From NCBI RefSeq assembly GCF_002215215.1, contig NZ_CP018632.1:700001-764000 (forward strand): a DNA stretch of 64,000 nt, given 5' to 3'. Within the stretch, counting starts at the first letter, position 1. The number at the start of each line of letters is the position of its first letter. Source of the stretch: Granulosicoccus antarcticus IMCC3135. GTDB taxonomy: Bacteria; Pseudomonadota; Gammaproteobacteria; Granulosicoccales; Granulosicoccaceae. The notes below the pieces were generated by a model. The model had not been told where the DNA came from, did no database searches, and saw only the letters and a list, made by a program, of their open reading frames with translations. This document shows, piece after piece, positions 36,910 to 46,114 of this stretch. A program made the translations under genes and the position numbers.

Positions 36910-39440
36910 AGATGCCGCAGCTTGCACGGCTTCTGCGTCTTTTGTGGAGAGACCTGGTCGGTAGTGGCACGCTGCGCTCGCTGTGGGTGTTCTGCGCCTG
37001 CCTGTTGCTGGGCATCACGCTTATCTCTGCGTGCAGTAGCTTGTTGGGACTGGTAGAGGATGGTCTGGCGAGCCAGCAGCGCGAAAACTTCGGTGGTGAT
37101 CTGGTCGTGCGTGCCCGGGAGCCGTTGCCTGCCGAGCAGCGTGACTGGTTGGATGAGAATGCTCAGGTCTCGCTGCAGACTGAGCTGCGCACCATGATGG
37201 GAACCCAGGATGGTGACTTCACAGTGGTTGAAGTACAAAGTGTTGATAGTCAATATCCCCTATACGGTCAGGTACAACTGCAGCCGGAGCAGGATTTGCA
37301 ATCTGCTGTGGCACGCTCAGCAGAGGGTGTCTGGGGGGCTGTTTACGATCCGGTATTGGCAGTCAGCCATGGTCTGGCTGTTGGCCAGCGTATCGATGTT
37401 GGTAATATCCAGCTTGAGCTACGTGCCGAGATTCTTGAGCAACCGGATCGTAGTCTGAGTGCCAATACGCGCGGGCCGCCGTTGATCATCGATGCTGAGG
37501 CACTGGAATTGACAGGGCTGCTGGGACCCACCAGTCTGGTTGATTACGATTATCGTATTCGTACTGAGGAGCCGGCCTCTGACTTTCGTGCACGTCTGCG
37601 CGGCAGTTTTCCTGAGGCGGATATCGAGATCCGGACACTCGCTGATCGAAGCGAACTGATTACCCAGCGGCTGGACCAGGTAGCTTCGGTGCTGTTGCTG
37701 ATCGGGCTCACAACCTTGTTCATCGGTGGGTTAGGGGTTGCGAATAGCATTGCTGCCTGGATTGCCACCAAGCGCGGAATGCTGGCAACACTGCAAGCGC
37801 TGGGCGCTCGTGAGTGGCAAATCGGCTTTGTCTTTATTGGTCAGGTTATGCTGCTGGCCCTATTGTCGAGTACCGCTGGCGCTATCATTGGTTCCTCGAT
37901 CGCCTGGTTTGCTTCGCGTACTCTGGCAACTGCGTTGCCGATATCCAGCGATGTGCTTGGACTGCTGTGGCCAACCGCACTAGCCATTGCTTTCGGTGTC
38001 CTGTCTGCCATTACTTTCGCATTGCCAAGTCTGGGGCGAACTCTGGCTGCAGATCCTATTGTGTTGTTGCGTGGCGCTACTGAATTCAATGCCCGGCTAT
38101 CAGCAGGCTATCGTCGAATGACTGCCGCATTGGTGCTTGGCACGCTTGCGTTGATGTTGATTCTTCTGCCGGAACCTCTGGTAGGTATCGCCTTCATCGT
38201 TGTGGCAATCTTGCTGGTTGCGCTACTCGAGATGGTTATCGTGGCATTGCGATGGGGCGTGCGACGACTTCGGCAGTTGCGTGTTCTGGATGGACGTTTC
38301 ACTCTGCAGATCGCAGCGGCTAACCTGTATCGACCAGGCAATACCTTGCGAGCCATGCTGCTGTCGCTGGGCAGTGCTCTGACGCTCTTGACTGCCGCCG
38401 CTCTTGTCATCGTTGCCACGCTTGACAGTCTGGGTAACACGGTACCTGAACGCTCGCCGTCACTGGTTTTCTATGATGTGCAGGCAGCAGAGTTGGAAGC
38501 CTTTGCTGAAACTCTCGAATCCTTGCCGGGGCATACCTCGCATGTGCTGGCGCCACTGGTTCTGGGTCGAATGACGCACATCAATGATGTGGCAATTGCT
38601 TCACGTGACAATGACCGACAAGCCGAAGAGGCGAATGATGAGCATAAGCTCAGTTATCGGGCCAGCGGTGTCGATAACACCCAGGTGGATCGTGGTGCCT
38701 GGTGGCCGGAAGATTATGCAGGTCCGACGCTGGTTGCGTTCGAGGATCGAGAGGCTGATCAACTGGGGCTCAATGTCGGAGACCGTTTGCGGTTCAGTGT
38801 CATGGGTGAGGTGGTGGAGGCAGAGCTTGCCGCAATTTACAGTCAGGCGCGATTCGAAACGCAATTCTGGTTAGAGGGTGTTTTCAGTGCGGGAGCACTG
38901 GATCCCTGGATTACCCGCTATATCGGTAGTGTCCATCTTGCCAAGGATCAGGATGTCGAGGCAATGCAGATGCTCGGGGCCGAGTTTCCGAGTGTTGTGA
39001 CGATTCGTACCTCGCTACTGCTGGCTAATGTCCGTGCCATGCTGGGTGCGGCAGCCCTTGCTATAGGGCTGGTGGCTGCAATCTCCCTGACAGCCAGCCT
39101 GCTGGTCATGAGTAGTGTGATTGCCGCAACGACGCAGCGTCGTGTGTATGAGAGTGCAATCATGTATGCGCTCGGAGCTCGGCACGCAGCAATCCGCACC
39201 AGCCTGTTCATCGAGTATCTGTTGATGGCGCTGATACTGACCGTGTTTGCATTCACCGCCGGTAGTCTGATTGCCTGGGGAATACTCGAGTATTGGCTCA
39301 AGCTTGCGCAGGACGGTCTGTGGGTGACAGGGTTTAGTGTCGCATTCGCAGGCAGTGTGATCTGTCTTGCCGGAGGCGCGCTGTGGCTGATGCGCAGTCT
39401 GCGGGTCTCGCCAGCATTGTTGCTACAGCGAGGAGGGTGA
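36906..39440 (+). CDS. FtsX-like ABC transporter permease (YbbP-like)
   Basis: 844 residues. A first helix at about residues 22-48 is followed by a large periplasmic domain, three helices in the middle (LLLIGLTTLFIGGLGVANSI and on), a second helix group near 400-460, another periplasmic part (about 500-690) and a terminal FtsX helix cluster (LLVMSSVIAATTQRRVYESA, then the last helix before SLRVSPALLLQRGG). This duplicated FtsX layout matches YbbP. It partners the ATPase encoded upstream. Confidence 0.87.
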   Translation: MKMPQLARLLRLLWRDLVGSGTLRSLWVFCACLLLGITLISACSSLLGLVEDGLASQQRENFGGDLVVRAREPLPAEQRDWLDENAQVSLQTELRTMMGTQDGDFTVVEVQSVDSQYPLYGQVQLQPEQDLQSAVARSAEGVWGAVYDPVLAVSHGLAVGQRIDVGNIQLELRAEILEQPDRSLSANTRGPPLIIDAEALELTGLLGPTSLVDYDYRIRTEEPASDFRARLRGSFPEADIEIRTLADRSELITQRLDQVASVLLLIGLTTLFIGGLGVANSIAAWIATKRGMLATLQALGAREWQIGFVFIGQVMLLALLSSTAGAIIGSSIAWFASRTLATALPISSDVLGLLWPTALAIAFGVLSAITFALPSLGRTLAADPIVLLRGATEFNARLSAGYRRMTAALVLGTLALMLILLPEPLVGIAFIVVAILLVALLEMVIVALRWGVRRLRQLRVLDGRFTLQIAAANLYRPGNTLRAMLLSLGSALTLLTAAALVIVATLDSLGNTVPERSPSLVFYDVQAAELEAFAETLESLPGHTSHVLAPLVLGRMTHINDVAIASRDNDRQAEEANDEHKLSYRASGVDNTQVDRGAWWPEDYAGPTLVAFEDREADQLGLNVGDRLRFSVMGEVVEAELAAIYSQARFETQFWLEGVFSAGALDPWITRYIGSVHLAKDQDVEAMQMLGAEFPSVVTIRTSLLLANVRAMLGAAALAIGLVAAISLTASLLVMSSVIAATTQRRVYESAIMYALGARHAAIRTSLFIEYLLMALILTVFAFTAGSLIAWGILEYWLKLAQDGLWVTGFSVAFAGSVICLAGGALWLMRSLRVSPALLLQRGG

Positions 39441-39533
39441 GGGCTCGTGAAACAACAAGCTATCGTTTCCGGTGGCTCTGAACCCGCAATGATCCAGTTG
39501 GAGGGCTACTAGTCCTCCTCCTAATTATTGCGT

Positions 39534-39558
39534 GGGAGTGCTACTAGTCAGCACTCCC
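39534..39558. terminator. Hairpin overlapping the stop of the helicase gene
   Basis: A perfect 9-bp stem, GGGAGTGCT (39534-39542) with AGCACTCCC (39550-39558), overlaps the last codons and stop of the minus-strand SNF2 gene. A smaller hairpin with a similar loop (GGAGG...CCTCC, about 39500-39518) lies just beyond, in the gap to the convergent permease gene. It has a short T-stretch on the plus side only, so it could end the YbbP transcript. Confidence 0.5.
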
Positions 39559-42500
39559 TTTCAATAATCGAATCATCGTGTCAGTATCAAATGCCGGACT
39601 GTCTGCACCTGCCAGTACCGAGTCGGCAAGATCTCGTTTGCTACCATGCAGCACTTGTATCTGTTCCTCGATGGTCCCGGTTGTCACCATGCGTACGATC
39701 GTCACCGGGCGTTGCTGACCGAGACGATGCGCGCGATCGGATGCCTGGTCCTCTACGGCAGGATTCCACCAAGGGTCCAGATGAATAACGTAATCCGCTG
39801 CAGTCAGATTCAATCCGGTTCCACCGGCCGTGAGTGATATCAAAAACACATCTCCGACCCCTCCCTGGAATGCGCTGACACGTGAGGTACGTTGTTTGGC
39901 AGGTACGCTGCCATCAATGTATTGATAGCTGATGGATTGTGCTATCAGATGTTGCTCGATAATTTTAAGGTGATCAACAAATTGTGAGAACACCAAGGCC
40001 TTGTGACCGCTGGCAATAAGCTCTGCCAGTGTGTCGGAAAACACGTCAAGCTTGGACGTGGGACCGGTCCAGCCGGGTGAAACAAGTGATGGGTTGCAGC
40101 ACAGGCGTCGAAGCTTGGTCAGATAGGACAGAATGATGAACTTCTGCTTGCCAATATCCTGCGACTCGGAGCTGCCCTGTTCGAGTGATGCCAATGCTTC
40201 CTGGCGTATGGTTTCGTATAGCAGGGCTTCTTCGCCAGAGAGTTTGACGTCCAGTGTTATTTCGGTGCGAGCGGGCAGCTCCTTCAGGACATCGCGTTTG
40301 TGTCGACGTAGCAAAAAGGGCGACACCACCATTTGCAATTGCTCTCTGGCATGAAGATCGTTGTCACGCGTGATCGGCAGGGCGAAGCGTCGACGGAATG
40401 CTGTTTCGCTGCCCAGCAGTTGTGGGTTGAGAAATGCGAACAGGGAATGCAGGTCCATCAGATTGTTTTGTACGGGTGTGCCGGTAGTGACGATGCGAAA
40501 GTCGGCATGCAGTTGTCTGGCGCATTTGGCGCGTCGTGTTGCCGCATTCTTGATTGATTGTGCCTCGTCGAGTACGACGCTATGCCAATGCACTTTCTCC
40601 AGATACTCAATATCATTGACCAGTAATCCATAGCTGATAACAACGACATCGAAGGCAGAAATGTCAGTCAGCATTGCATGGCGTTGCTGAGTAATATCGG
40701 CATAGACGAGCATCTTCAGAGACGGGGCGAACCGCTGAGCTTCCTGCAGCCAGTTGCCGACCACCGAAGTAGGAGCGACCACCAGTGTTGGGCCGCCTTC
40801 TGCGCGTGACAGCAGTACCGCCAGCGCCTGGACCGTCTTGCCCAGACCCATATCGTCGGCCAGGCATGCTCCGGCGCCTATCTGGCCTAGTTGTGCAAGC
40901 CAGGCAAAACCTTCCTGCTGGTAAGTACGCAACTCGGCCTGCAGGGCCGCCGGTACAGTCGGTGTTTGCGTGAGAGCATCGCTGATACGTTGCCGTAGCT
41001 GCTTCCAGGTTTTGTCAGCCTTGATGGTGGCATTGTCGATAAGAGGATCCAGAGCCAGTAGTGCCATGGGATGTATTTGTGGTGCGGATGAGTCATCACG
41101 CTTCGGACGCGAGAAGGCCTGCAGGGTGTCCAGTTGCTGTTTCAGCGTTGTAGAGAGTGAGACGAAGTCCCCGTTGCCAAGCTCGATGAAGCGGGTACCT
41201 GGTTGCTCTGTCACTAGTTTTAGCAGGCGCTCAAGTGTCAGATCTTCGCCCGTGTCGCCCAGTGCCAGGGAACCACTGGCTGTGAACCAGTCCTTACCGC
41301 TTTTAACGCTCAGGTTGACCTGTTTGACGTTGGCCCGGGCCTTGATGCGAAATGGTAGCTCTTCAGGCCACAGGCAGCGTATGCCGGCTTCTTGCGCCTC
41401 TTCGAGTAACTCAAGGGCGTCAAGAGTTTCGTCGAGTACCATATGAGGTCGGCCATCGTAGTGACTGGCAAGCACTGATGATTGCATGACCATATTCTGT
41501 ACATGGGTATTCTCCATGTCCAGGTCGCGTTGTACGGATTGGGAGCCTGTTGCTGTTTGCACATAAACAACCGAGCCACCCGTGCCTGCATCGAAGAAGG
41601 TACCTGATGCCGGGAGTGGTTCGACTCGTATCCGTACACGCAGGGAGCTGCCGAAAGGTTCGATGGCGAGTAAGGGGGCGGAGTCGCCTTCGACCAGGGA
41701 ATCCTCAGCGACATCAGTATCGCCCTGTACCGAAATATCGCCCGCTAGTGAGTTAAGCAAACTGTGCAGGCGATCGCTTGCATTGCTGGGGACTCGCAGG
41801 CCGGCCGCGGGTATGGCCTCATCGATACGTCTGTGTGCAGCGGTGAAGTGAGTGACATTCAGACGACGATTGCCGGCGTCCAGTTCACTCAGATAATGAC
41901 CACTCTTGAGTTCGGGTTCCACGATCAGTCGAATGGTGCCATCAGCTTCGCTGAGGTGCAGCACCGGTGGGCGTTCAACGACATCAACCCGTTCACCCTG
42001 TGGGTCGTAGACGCCGGGATGTCCAACCAGTTGATAGGTTGTTCTCTGGGTAGTCTCGTAAGTTGTAGCGCCTCCCCATCCGTAAGAGGCTACCTTCTGA
42101 ATTGATCGGCTGGCCTTGAGGTCCTGATCGATCAGGTGCTCCATGGTATCTGCTTGCTCAAGCAGGCGCTTCAGAGCAACACGCCTGCCAGATGACCATT
42201 CACCATTCTTGCCGCGAGTCTGTTCAACCGGTGTGACTTCGACAGCGCTGCCGTGATGGTCGGACAGTTGCCATATCAGTCGCCTTGCCTTGGCGGTAGT
42301 ATCCTTTTTCTTCTGTGTTTCAGGCCTTTTGGATTTGAGTGCCAGTTGTTCGAGCTCACGCAGGGAGTATTCCCATGGTTCTATGGGCGTTACCAGATGC
42401 GTCAGACTCTGAGCTCCCATTGCCTCCCGCCGAGCGTTGGCAGACTGCTCTGCAAACAGTGCGCGAATGTCGGGTTCCAGTTGTTCGGAGTTAGTAAAGC

Positions 42501-43746
42501 TTGCTTCCAGCACCGTCTGCAATTCGGCTACTACCCAGTGGTAACCACTCTGGCTGGCCTGTCTTGTGATCATCTGTAGCCAGTAATGGATACCTGTGTG
42601 GCTTTCTGGATAGTTGTAGTTAGAGTGCCAGCGCGAGGCAATGGCATACAGGGCACTGATGATGGAGGGAGAGCCGGGCACATAGAAGCTGCCTGAATGT
42701 GAGACTGGCTTGTCTGCGTTCTCGGCGGCGAGCAAGAGCAGATCCATGTCGGATTCGATCTTGAGTTTTGTACGCGCGGCAATCAGCGACTTCAATAAAG
42801 CTCGCGATTCAGTGGTATCCAGACGTACTAGTGAAAACAGGGCGATGCTGAAGCACAGAGTGTCGGGGTACAGAATGCGCTTTCTGGATCCGTTTCTTTC
42901 GATTTCGAGTGTCGCTTCAATGCTTGCCAGAGCCGCTTGATCGTCACCTTTCAGGGTGGAGATCATGGCGCGCAGGGCCTGACATTCCATCTGAACGTGC
43001 TTGATCTGAGGGCTTTTGAGCTCGATGCTTTTTATGAGCGTAATGGCCTTTTTGAACTTGCCTTGAAAGGCATACACTCTGGCCAGAAATGCCCTGTCGC
43101 GCTCATTGGGTGCAACGCTTTCGCAGCTCTTTGCAAACTCCTGGGTGGGGTGCAGAAAATGGATCAGATACGAGAGCCCGAATGTGCAGGCTACTTGCCG
43201 ATGCTCCATAGGCAGGCGTTCCAGATAGGGCTTGGCGCGCGGCTCTGTCAACCATATCCAGATATGCGCGGGTAACCTCTCGTTGGCAAGTCGCTCAAAG
43301 GTGTCACCAATGAGTGCCAGGCGTACTTGTTGTTCGAGATGTTCGAAGGAGTTGAAATTGGGCCGGTAACTGTAGTGGGAGCCATAGCCAGGGCCGTGGC
43401 TGCTCTGCTCCAGCTCGTTGAGAATGAGCTTAGCTGTGCCGCGCTCATGCGCACTGACACAAAATCGCGTGAGGTTGCCGAGCAGGGCAAGAGGTCCCCG
43501 GGCTGCAACGCCTCGTACGCCTTCGACAGAAGGGAGCAACACCTGGGCTGCGACGAGTTCCTCGATGGCTTCGTTCAGTTGCGTAGATTTAAAGCCGCTC
43601 TCACCGGTGGTTGCTTTGCGTGCGCGATTGATCCACTGCAGCGCTTTGGAGCGTCCGGGGGCTTCGGGGTAGACAAGAGCGTAGCACTCAGCTACTTGCT
43701 CGGCGATGGGGGACAACTTGACGGGTGTGTTCGATACGGAAGGCAT
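39544..43746 (-). CDS. SNF2-family DNA-dependent ATPase/helicase, 1400 residues
   Basis: The C-terminal 450 residues hold a complete SNF2 motor: motif I DDMGLGKTVQALAV (about residue 960), motif II VVLDEAQSIKN (about 1060), TGTPVQNNLMDLHSLFAFLN, and the helicase-C motifs LTAGGTGLNLTAADYVIHLD and DRAHRLGQQRPV. The N-terminal 900 residues have no obvious known domain: a helical, TPR-like first half (around LARVYAFQGKFKKAITLIKS) and a beta-rich middle. HepA/RapA is shorter and differs at the N-terminus. It stands alone, convergent with the YbbP gene. Similar long bacterial SNF2 proteins exist, with roles that are mostly unassigned. Confidence 0.88.
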   Translation of the reverse strand: MPSVSNTPVKLSPIAEQVAECYALVYPEAPGRSKALQWINRARKATTGESGFKSTQLNEAIEELVAAQVLLPSVEGVRGVAARGPLALLGNLTRFCVSAHERGTAKLILNELEQSSHGPGYGSHYSYRPNFNSFEHLEQQVRLALIGDTFERLANERLPAHIWIWLTEPRAKPYLERLPMEHRQVACTFGLSYLIHFLHPTQEFAKSCESVAPNERDRAFLARVYAFQGKFKKAITLIKSIELKSPQIKHVQMECQALRAMISTLKGDDQAALASIEATLEIERNGSRKRILYPDTLCFSIALFSLVRLDTTESRALLKSLIAARTKLKIESDMDLLLLAAENADKPVSHSGSFYVPGSPSIISALYAIASRWHSNYNYPESHTGIHYWLQMITRQASQSGYHWVVAELQTVLEASFTNSEQLEPDIRALFAEQSANARREAMGAQSLTHLVTPIEPWEYSLRELEQLALKSKRPETQKKKDTTAKARRLIWQLSDHHGSAVEVTPVEQTRGKNGEWSSGRRVALKRLLEQADTMEHLIDQDLKASRSIQKVASYGWGGATTYETTQRTTYQLVGHPGVYDPQGERVDVVERPPVLHLSEADGTIRLIVEPELKSGHYLSELDAGNRRLNVTHFTAAHRRIDEAIPAAGLRVPSNASDRLHSLLNSLAGDISVQGDTDVAEDSLVEGDSAPLLAIEPFGSSLRVRIRVEPLPASGTFFDAGTGGSVVYVQTATGSQSVQRDLDMENTHVQNMVMQSSVLASHYDGRPHMVLDETLDALELLEEAQEAGIRCLWPEELPFRIKARANVKQVNLSVKSGKDWFTASGSLALGDTGEDLTLERLLKLVTEQPGTRFIELGNGDFVSLSTTLKQQLDTLQAFSRPKRDDSSAPQIHPMALLALDPLIDNATIKADKTWKQLRQRISDALTQTPTVPAALQAELRTYQQEGFAWLAQLGQIGAGACLADDMGLGKTVQALAVLLSRAEGGPTLVVAPTSVVGNWLQEAQRFAPSLKMLVYADITQQRHAMLTDISAFDVVVISYGLLVNDIEYLEKVHWHSVVLDEAQSIKNAATRRAKCARQLHADFRIVTTGTPVQNNLMDLHSLFAFLNPQLLGSETAFRRRFALPITRDNDLHAREQLQMVVSPFLLRRHKRDVLKELPARTEITLDVKLSGEEALLYETIRQEALASLEQGSSESQDIGKQKFIILSYLTKLRRLCCNPSLVSPGWTGPTSKLDVFSDTLAELIASGHKALVFSQFVDHLKIIEQHLIAQSISYQYIDGSVPAKQRTSRVSAFQGGVGDVFLISLTAGGTGLNLTAADYVIHLDPWWNPAVEDQASDRAHRLGQQRPVTIVRMVTTGTIEEQIQVLHGSKRDLADSVLAGADSPAFDTDTMIRLLKGSAD

Positions 43747-43882
43747 GAGGGGGAATTGTGCTGAGGGTTGCCGGTTTAGCTCATCTGTTTGAAAGACTGT
43801 ACCGTATTTTGATCACCCTCTGTAACAGACAGCTTGTCAGTCACTCTGAATCATGAGTGCTGCTTGTTCTATCTGGCCGTGC

Positions 43883-44317
43883 CTAATGATCAGCTTCCAG
43901 CAACATGGCCTGTAGCGCCGCATGTACTTCATTGCCATCAAGTCGTTTAGGGTCAAATCCAGTATCTTGTGCAAGATCGAGCAACTTGGCTGGCCTTCCG
44001 GACTTTGCTCCAAGATAGGCCATTGACCACTGATTGAAGCTTCGTTCAGTAATCACATCGTATGCGAGCAGGGACACCTCAGCATGGCGCTCGTCACACT
44101 GTATACGCTCGAAGGTTTGTTCCACCCTATCCGGTGGGCCTTCAAGTACCTGGGCGAACAGACCTCGATTGAACATAAGTGCGCCAGTAACTCCCGAGCT
44201 GGCATTTGAAGCTCGTGCACTATCGAGTATTTTTACGACTTCCCGAGAGATGTGTTCATCGTCACCCGTGATGGTATTGCGGCTAACGTACACCACTCGA
44301 ACCAGTGAATCTTTCAT
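43883..44317 (-). CDS. BLUF-domain blue-light sensor
   Basis: 144 residues, a single BLUF domain plus a short C-terminal helix region. The photochemically essential residues are in place: Tyr10 (VRVVYVSR), Asn38 (ASNASSGVTG) and Gln56 (FAQVLEG), with Trp97 and Met99 in NQWSMAYLG. It binds FAD and changes shape in blue light. It has no output domain, so it must signal to a partner; its gene overlaps the GGDEF/EAL gene by 4 bases, which makes that protein the obvious candidate. Confidence 0.9.
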   Translation of the reverse strand: MKDSLVRVVYVSRNTITGDDEHISREVVKILDSARASNASSGVTGALMFNRGLFAQVLEGPPDRVEQTFERIQCDERHAEVSLLAYDVITERSFNQWSMAYLGAKSGRPAKLLDLAQDTGFDPKRLDGNEVHAALQAMLLEADH

Positions 44318-46017
44318 GTTCCCGTCCTGCTAAAGCCAGTTTGCTGACTGTAGTCGTCCAGAAAAGGGACAATCGATGAGGCCTCCATCGGGCGCGAAAT
44401 AAGATACCCCTGAACCGCGTCGCAGCCTCCGTCTCGCAAACGATCATACTGCTCCCTGGTTTCGACACCTTCTGCCAGCGTGTTCATGCCCAGGCTGGCT
44501 CCCAGGCTGATAATGGTATTGACCATTGCATGAGTACCCTCGTCAACATCGCCTCGCACAAAAGCCTGGTCTATCTTTATCTTGGTAAATGGAAATCGAC
44601 TCAGGTGGCTCAGCGACGAGTAGCCCGTGCCAAAATCATCCATGGCAATATCAACTCCCATCTGCCTGAGTACTGTCAATTGATTCAAGGCAGCTTCCGG
44701 ATTGTGGAAGAGCAGGCCTTCGGTGACCTCAACTTCCAGGCGCGCTGATGCAAGCCCACTGCGGGTAAGAGCATCCTGCACGACGTCAGCCAGTTTGCCG
44801 TCATCGAACTGCAGGGGGGATACGTTCACGGCAACCGTCAGATCATCGGGCCAATGACAGGCCTGACGGCAGGCTTCAAGCATCACCCAGGCACCAATTC
44901 GTTGGATTTCGCCGGTCTCCTCCGCTATTGGCACGAATGACATTGGCGAAATAGAACCTCGGACAGGGTGCTCCCAGCGCAACAAGGCTTCAAACCCCAT
45001 GAGTCTGCCCGTGCCAAGTTCTACCTGTGGTTGGTAGACCAGTCGGAACTGCTGCAAGGCGAGGGCACGGCGCAGTTCTATTTCCAGTTCTCGCTGCTCA
45101 TGGGCTTCTTGCGCCATGCGAGGTTCAAAGAAGCATATTCGGTTGAGCGCGGATGATTTGGACTCCTGCAGGGCCAGCGTCGCGTTCTTCAGCAAGGTTT
45201 CTCCATCCTCAACCTCGTCGTCAAAAGTGGCTACACCAATACGTGCGCCAATATTCACTTGATTACCTTCAATCAGGAAAGGTCTGTTGAGTAGCTCTAC
45301 GATACGGCTACCTACTTTCTCGGGTTGCTCGGATGTGGTGCCTTGCGGCTGGATGAGTAAAAATTCGTCACCACCTAGTCTGATGAGATGATCGGTGTCT
45401 CGAACGACCCGACGCAGCCTGCTGGCTACCATTTTGAGCAAGACGTCACCCACGGCATGACCGAGCGTGTCATTGACCCTTTTGAAACGGTCAAGATCAA
45501 TCAGTAGAACGATAGCGTCGCCGGCCGCCTTCTCGCCCAGAGATTGTGATGCCTTGACAGCGGCACGGTCCGATTCGAGTAAAGACAGAGTTCGGTCCAG
45601 GGCTTGGCGATTGCCCAGATTAGTCAGTGAATCCAGTTCGATTTTCAGCCTGTCTGTCTTGTCCTGGCTGACATCAAGAGCGGTCAGCAGGCGTCGATCT
45701 GCACGCAGATTGCCGAGTTGCAGCTGCAGGGTGAGGCCTTGTGTATTCTGAATATCGAATACAGCTGCGTTCGGGGATACCAAGGCGGTTTGCAGCTTGG
45801 CGTCAGATGCCGCATCGAGATTACACGCGAGTGTCTCAAGAGTGTCGTCAACAGGTTTTTTGACGCCCAGCAACGTGAGCAATCGATCATTTTGGCTCAG
45901 CAGGCAGCCGGCATTATCGAGCACCGCAATTCCTGCAGGTCCTGTGAACGATGTTACGTCCAGAAAATCAGCCATGACTGCGCTATCTGGCATATCAGCA
46001 GGCTTCGGCTGGCTCAT
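44314..46017 (-). CDS. PAS-like / GGDEF / EAL cyclic-di-GMP protein
   Basis: 567 residues with SD GGGAGAAG. Residues about 15-120 look like a PAS sensor (GIAVLDNAGCLLSQNDRLLTLLG). The GGDEF motif is intact at 215-219 and an RxxD inhibitory site is present at 206-209. The EAL domain (EAL at 343-345 in FEALLRWEHP, then DDFGTGYSSL) also looks intact, so it may make and degrade cyclic di-GMP. It is the first gene of a two-gene operon with the BLUF protein, suggesting light control of cyclic-di-GMP turnover (inference). Confidence 0.9.
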   Translation of the reverse strand: MSQPKPADMPDSAVMADFLDVTSFTGPAGIAVLDNAGCLLSQNDRLLTLLGVKKPVDDTLETLACNLDAASDAKLQTALVSPNAAVFDIQNTQGLTLQLQLGNLRADRRLLTALDVSQDKTDRLKIELDSLTNLGNRQALDRTLSLLESDRAAVKASQSLGEKAAGDAIVLLIDLDRFKRVNDTLGHAVGDVLLKMVASRLRRVVRDTDHLIRLGGDEFLLIQPQGTTSEQPEKVGSRIVELLNRPFLIEGNQVNIGARIGVATFDDEVEDGETLLKNATLALQESKSSALNRICFFEPRMAQEAHEQRELEIELRRALALQQFRLVYQPQVELGTGRLMGFEALLRWEHPVRGSISPMSFVPIAEETGEIQRIGAWVMLEACRQACHWPDDLTVAVNVSPLQFDDGKLADVVQDALTRSGLASARLEVEVTEGLLFHNPEAALNQLTVLRQMGVDIAMDDFGTGYSSLSHLSRFPFTKIKIDQAFVRGDVDEGTHAMVNTIISLGASLGMNTLAEGVETREQYDRLRDGGCDAVQGYLISRPMEASSIVPFLDDYSQQTGFSRTGT

Positions 46018-46114
46018 GAATACTTCTCCCTTTGTGAGGAACTAGCGGCCTCATGCCCGATGACTTGACAAAGCATAGGTTTCAATGATTAGTGACGATT
46101 TGTGGGAGAGAAAC

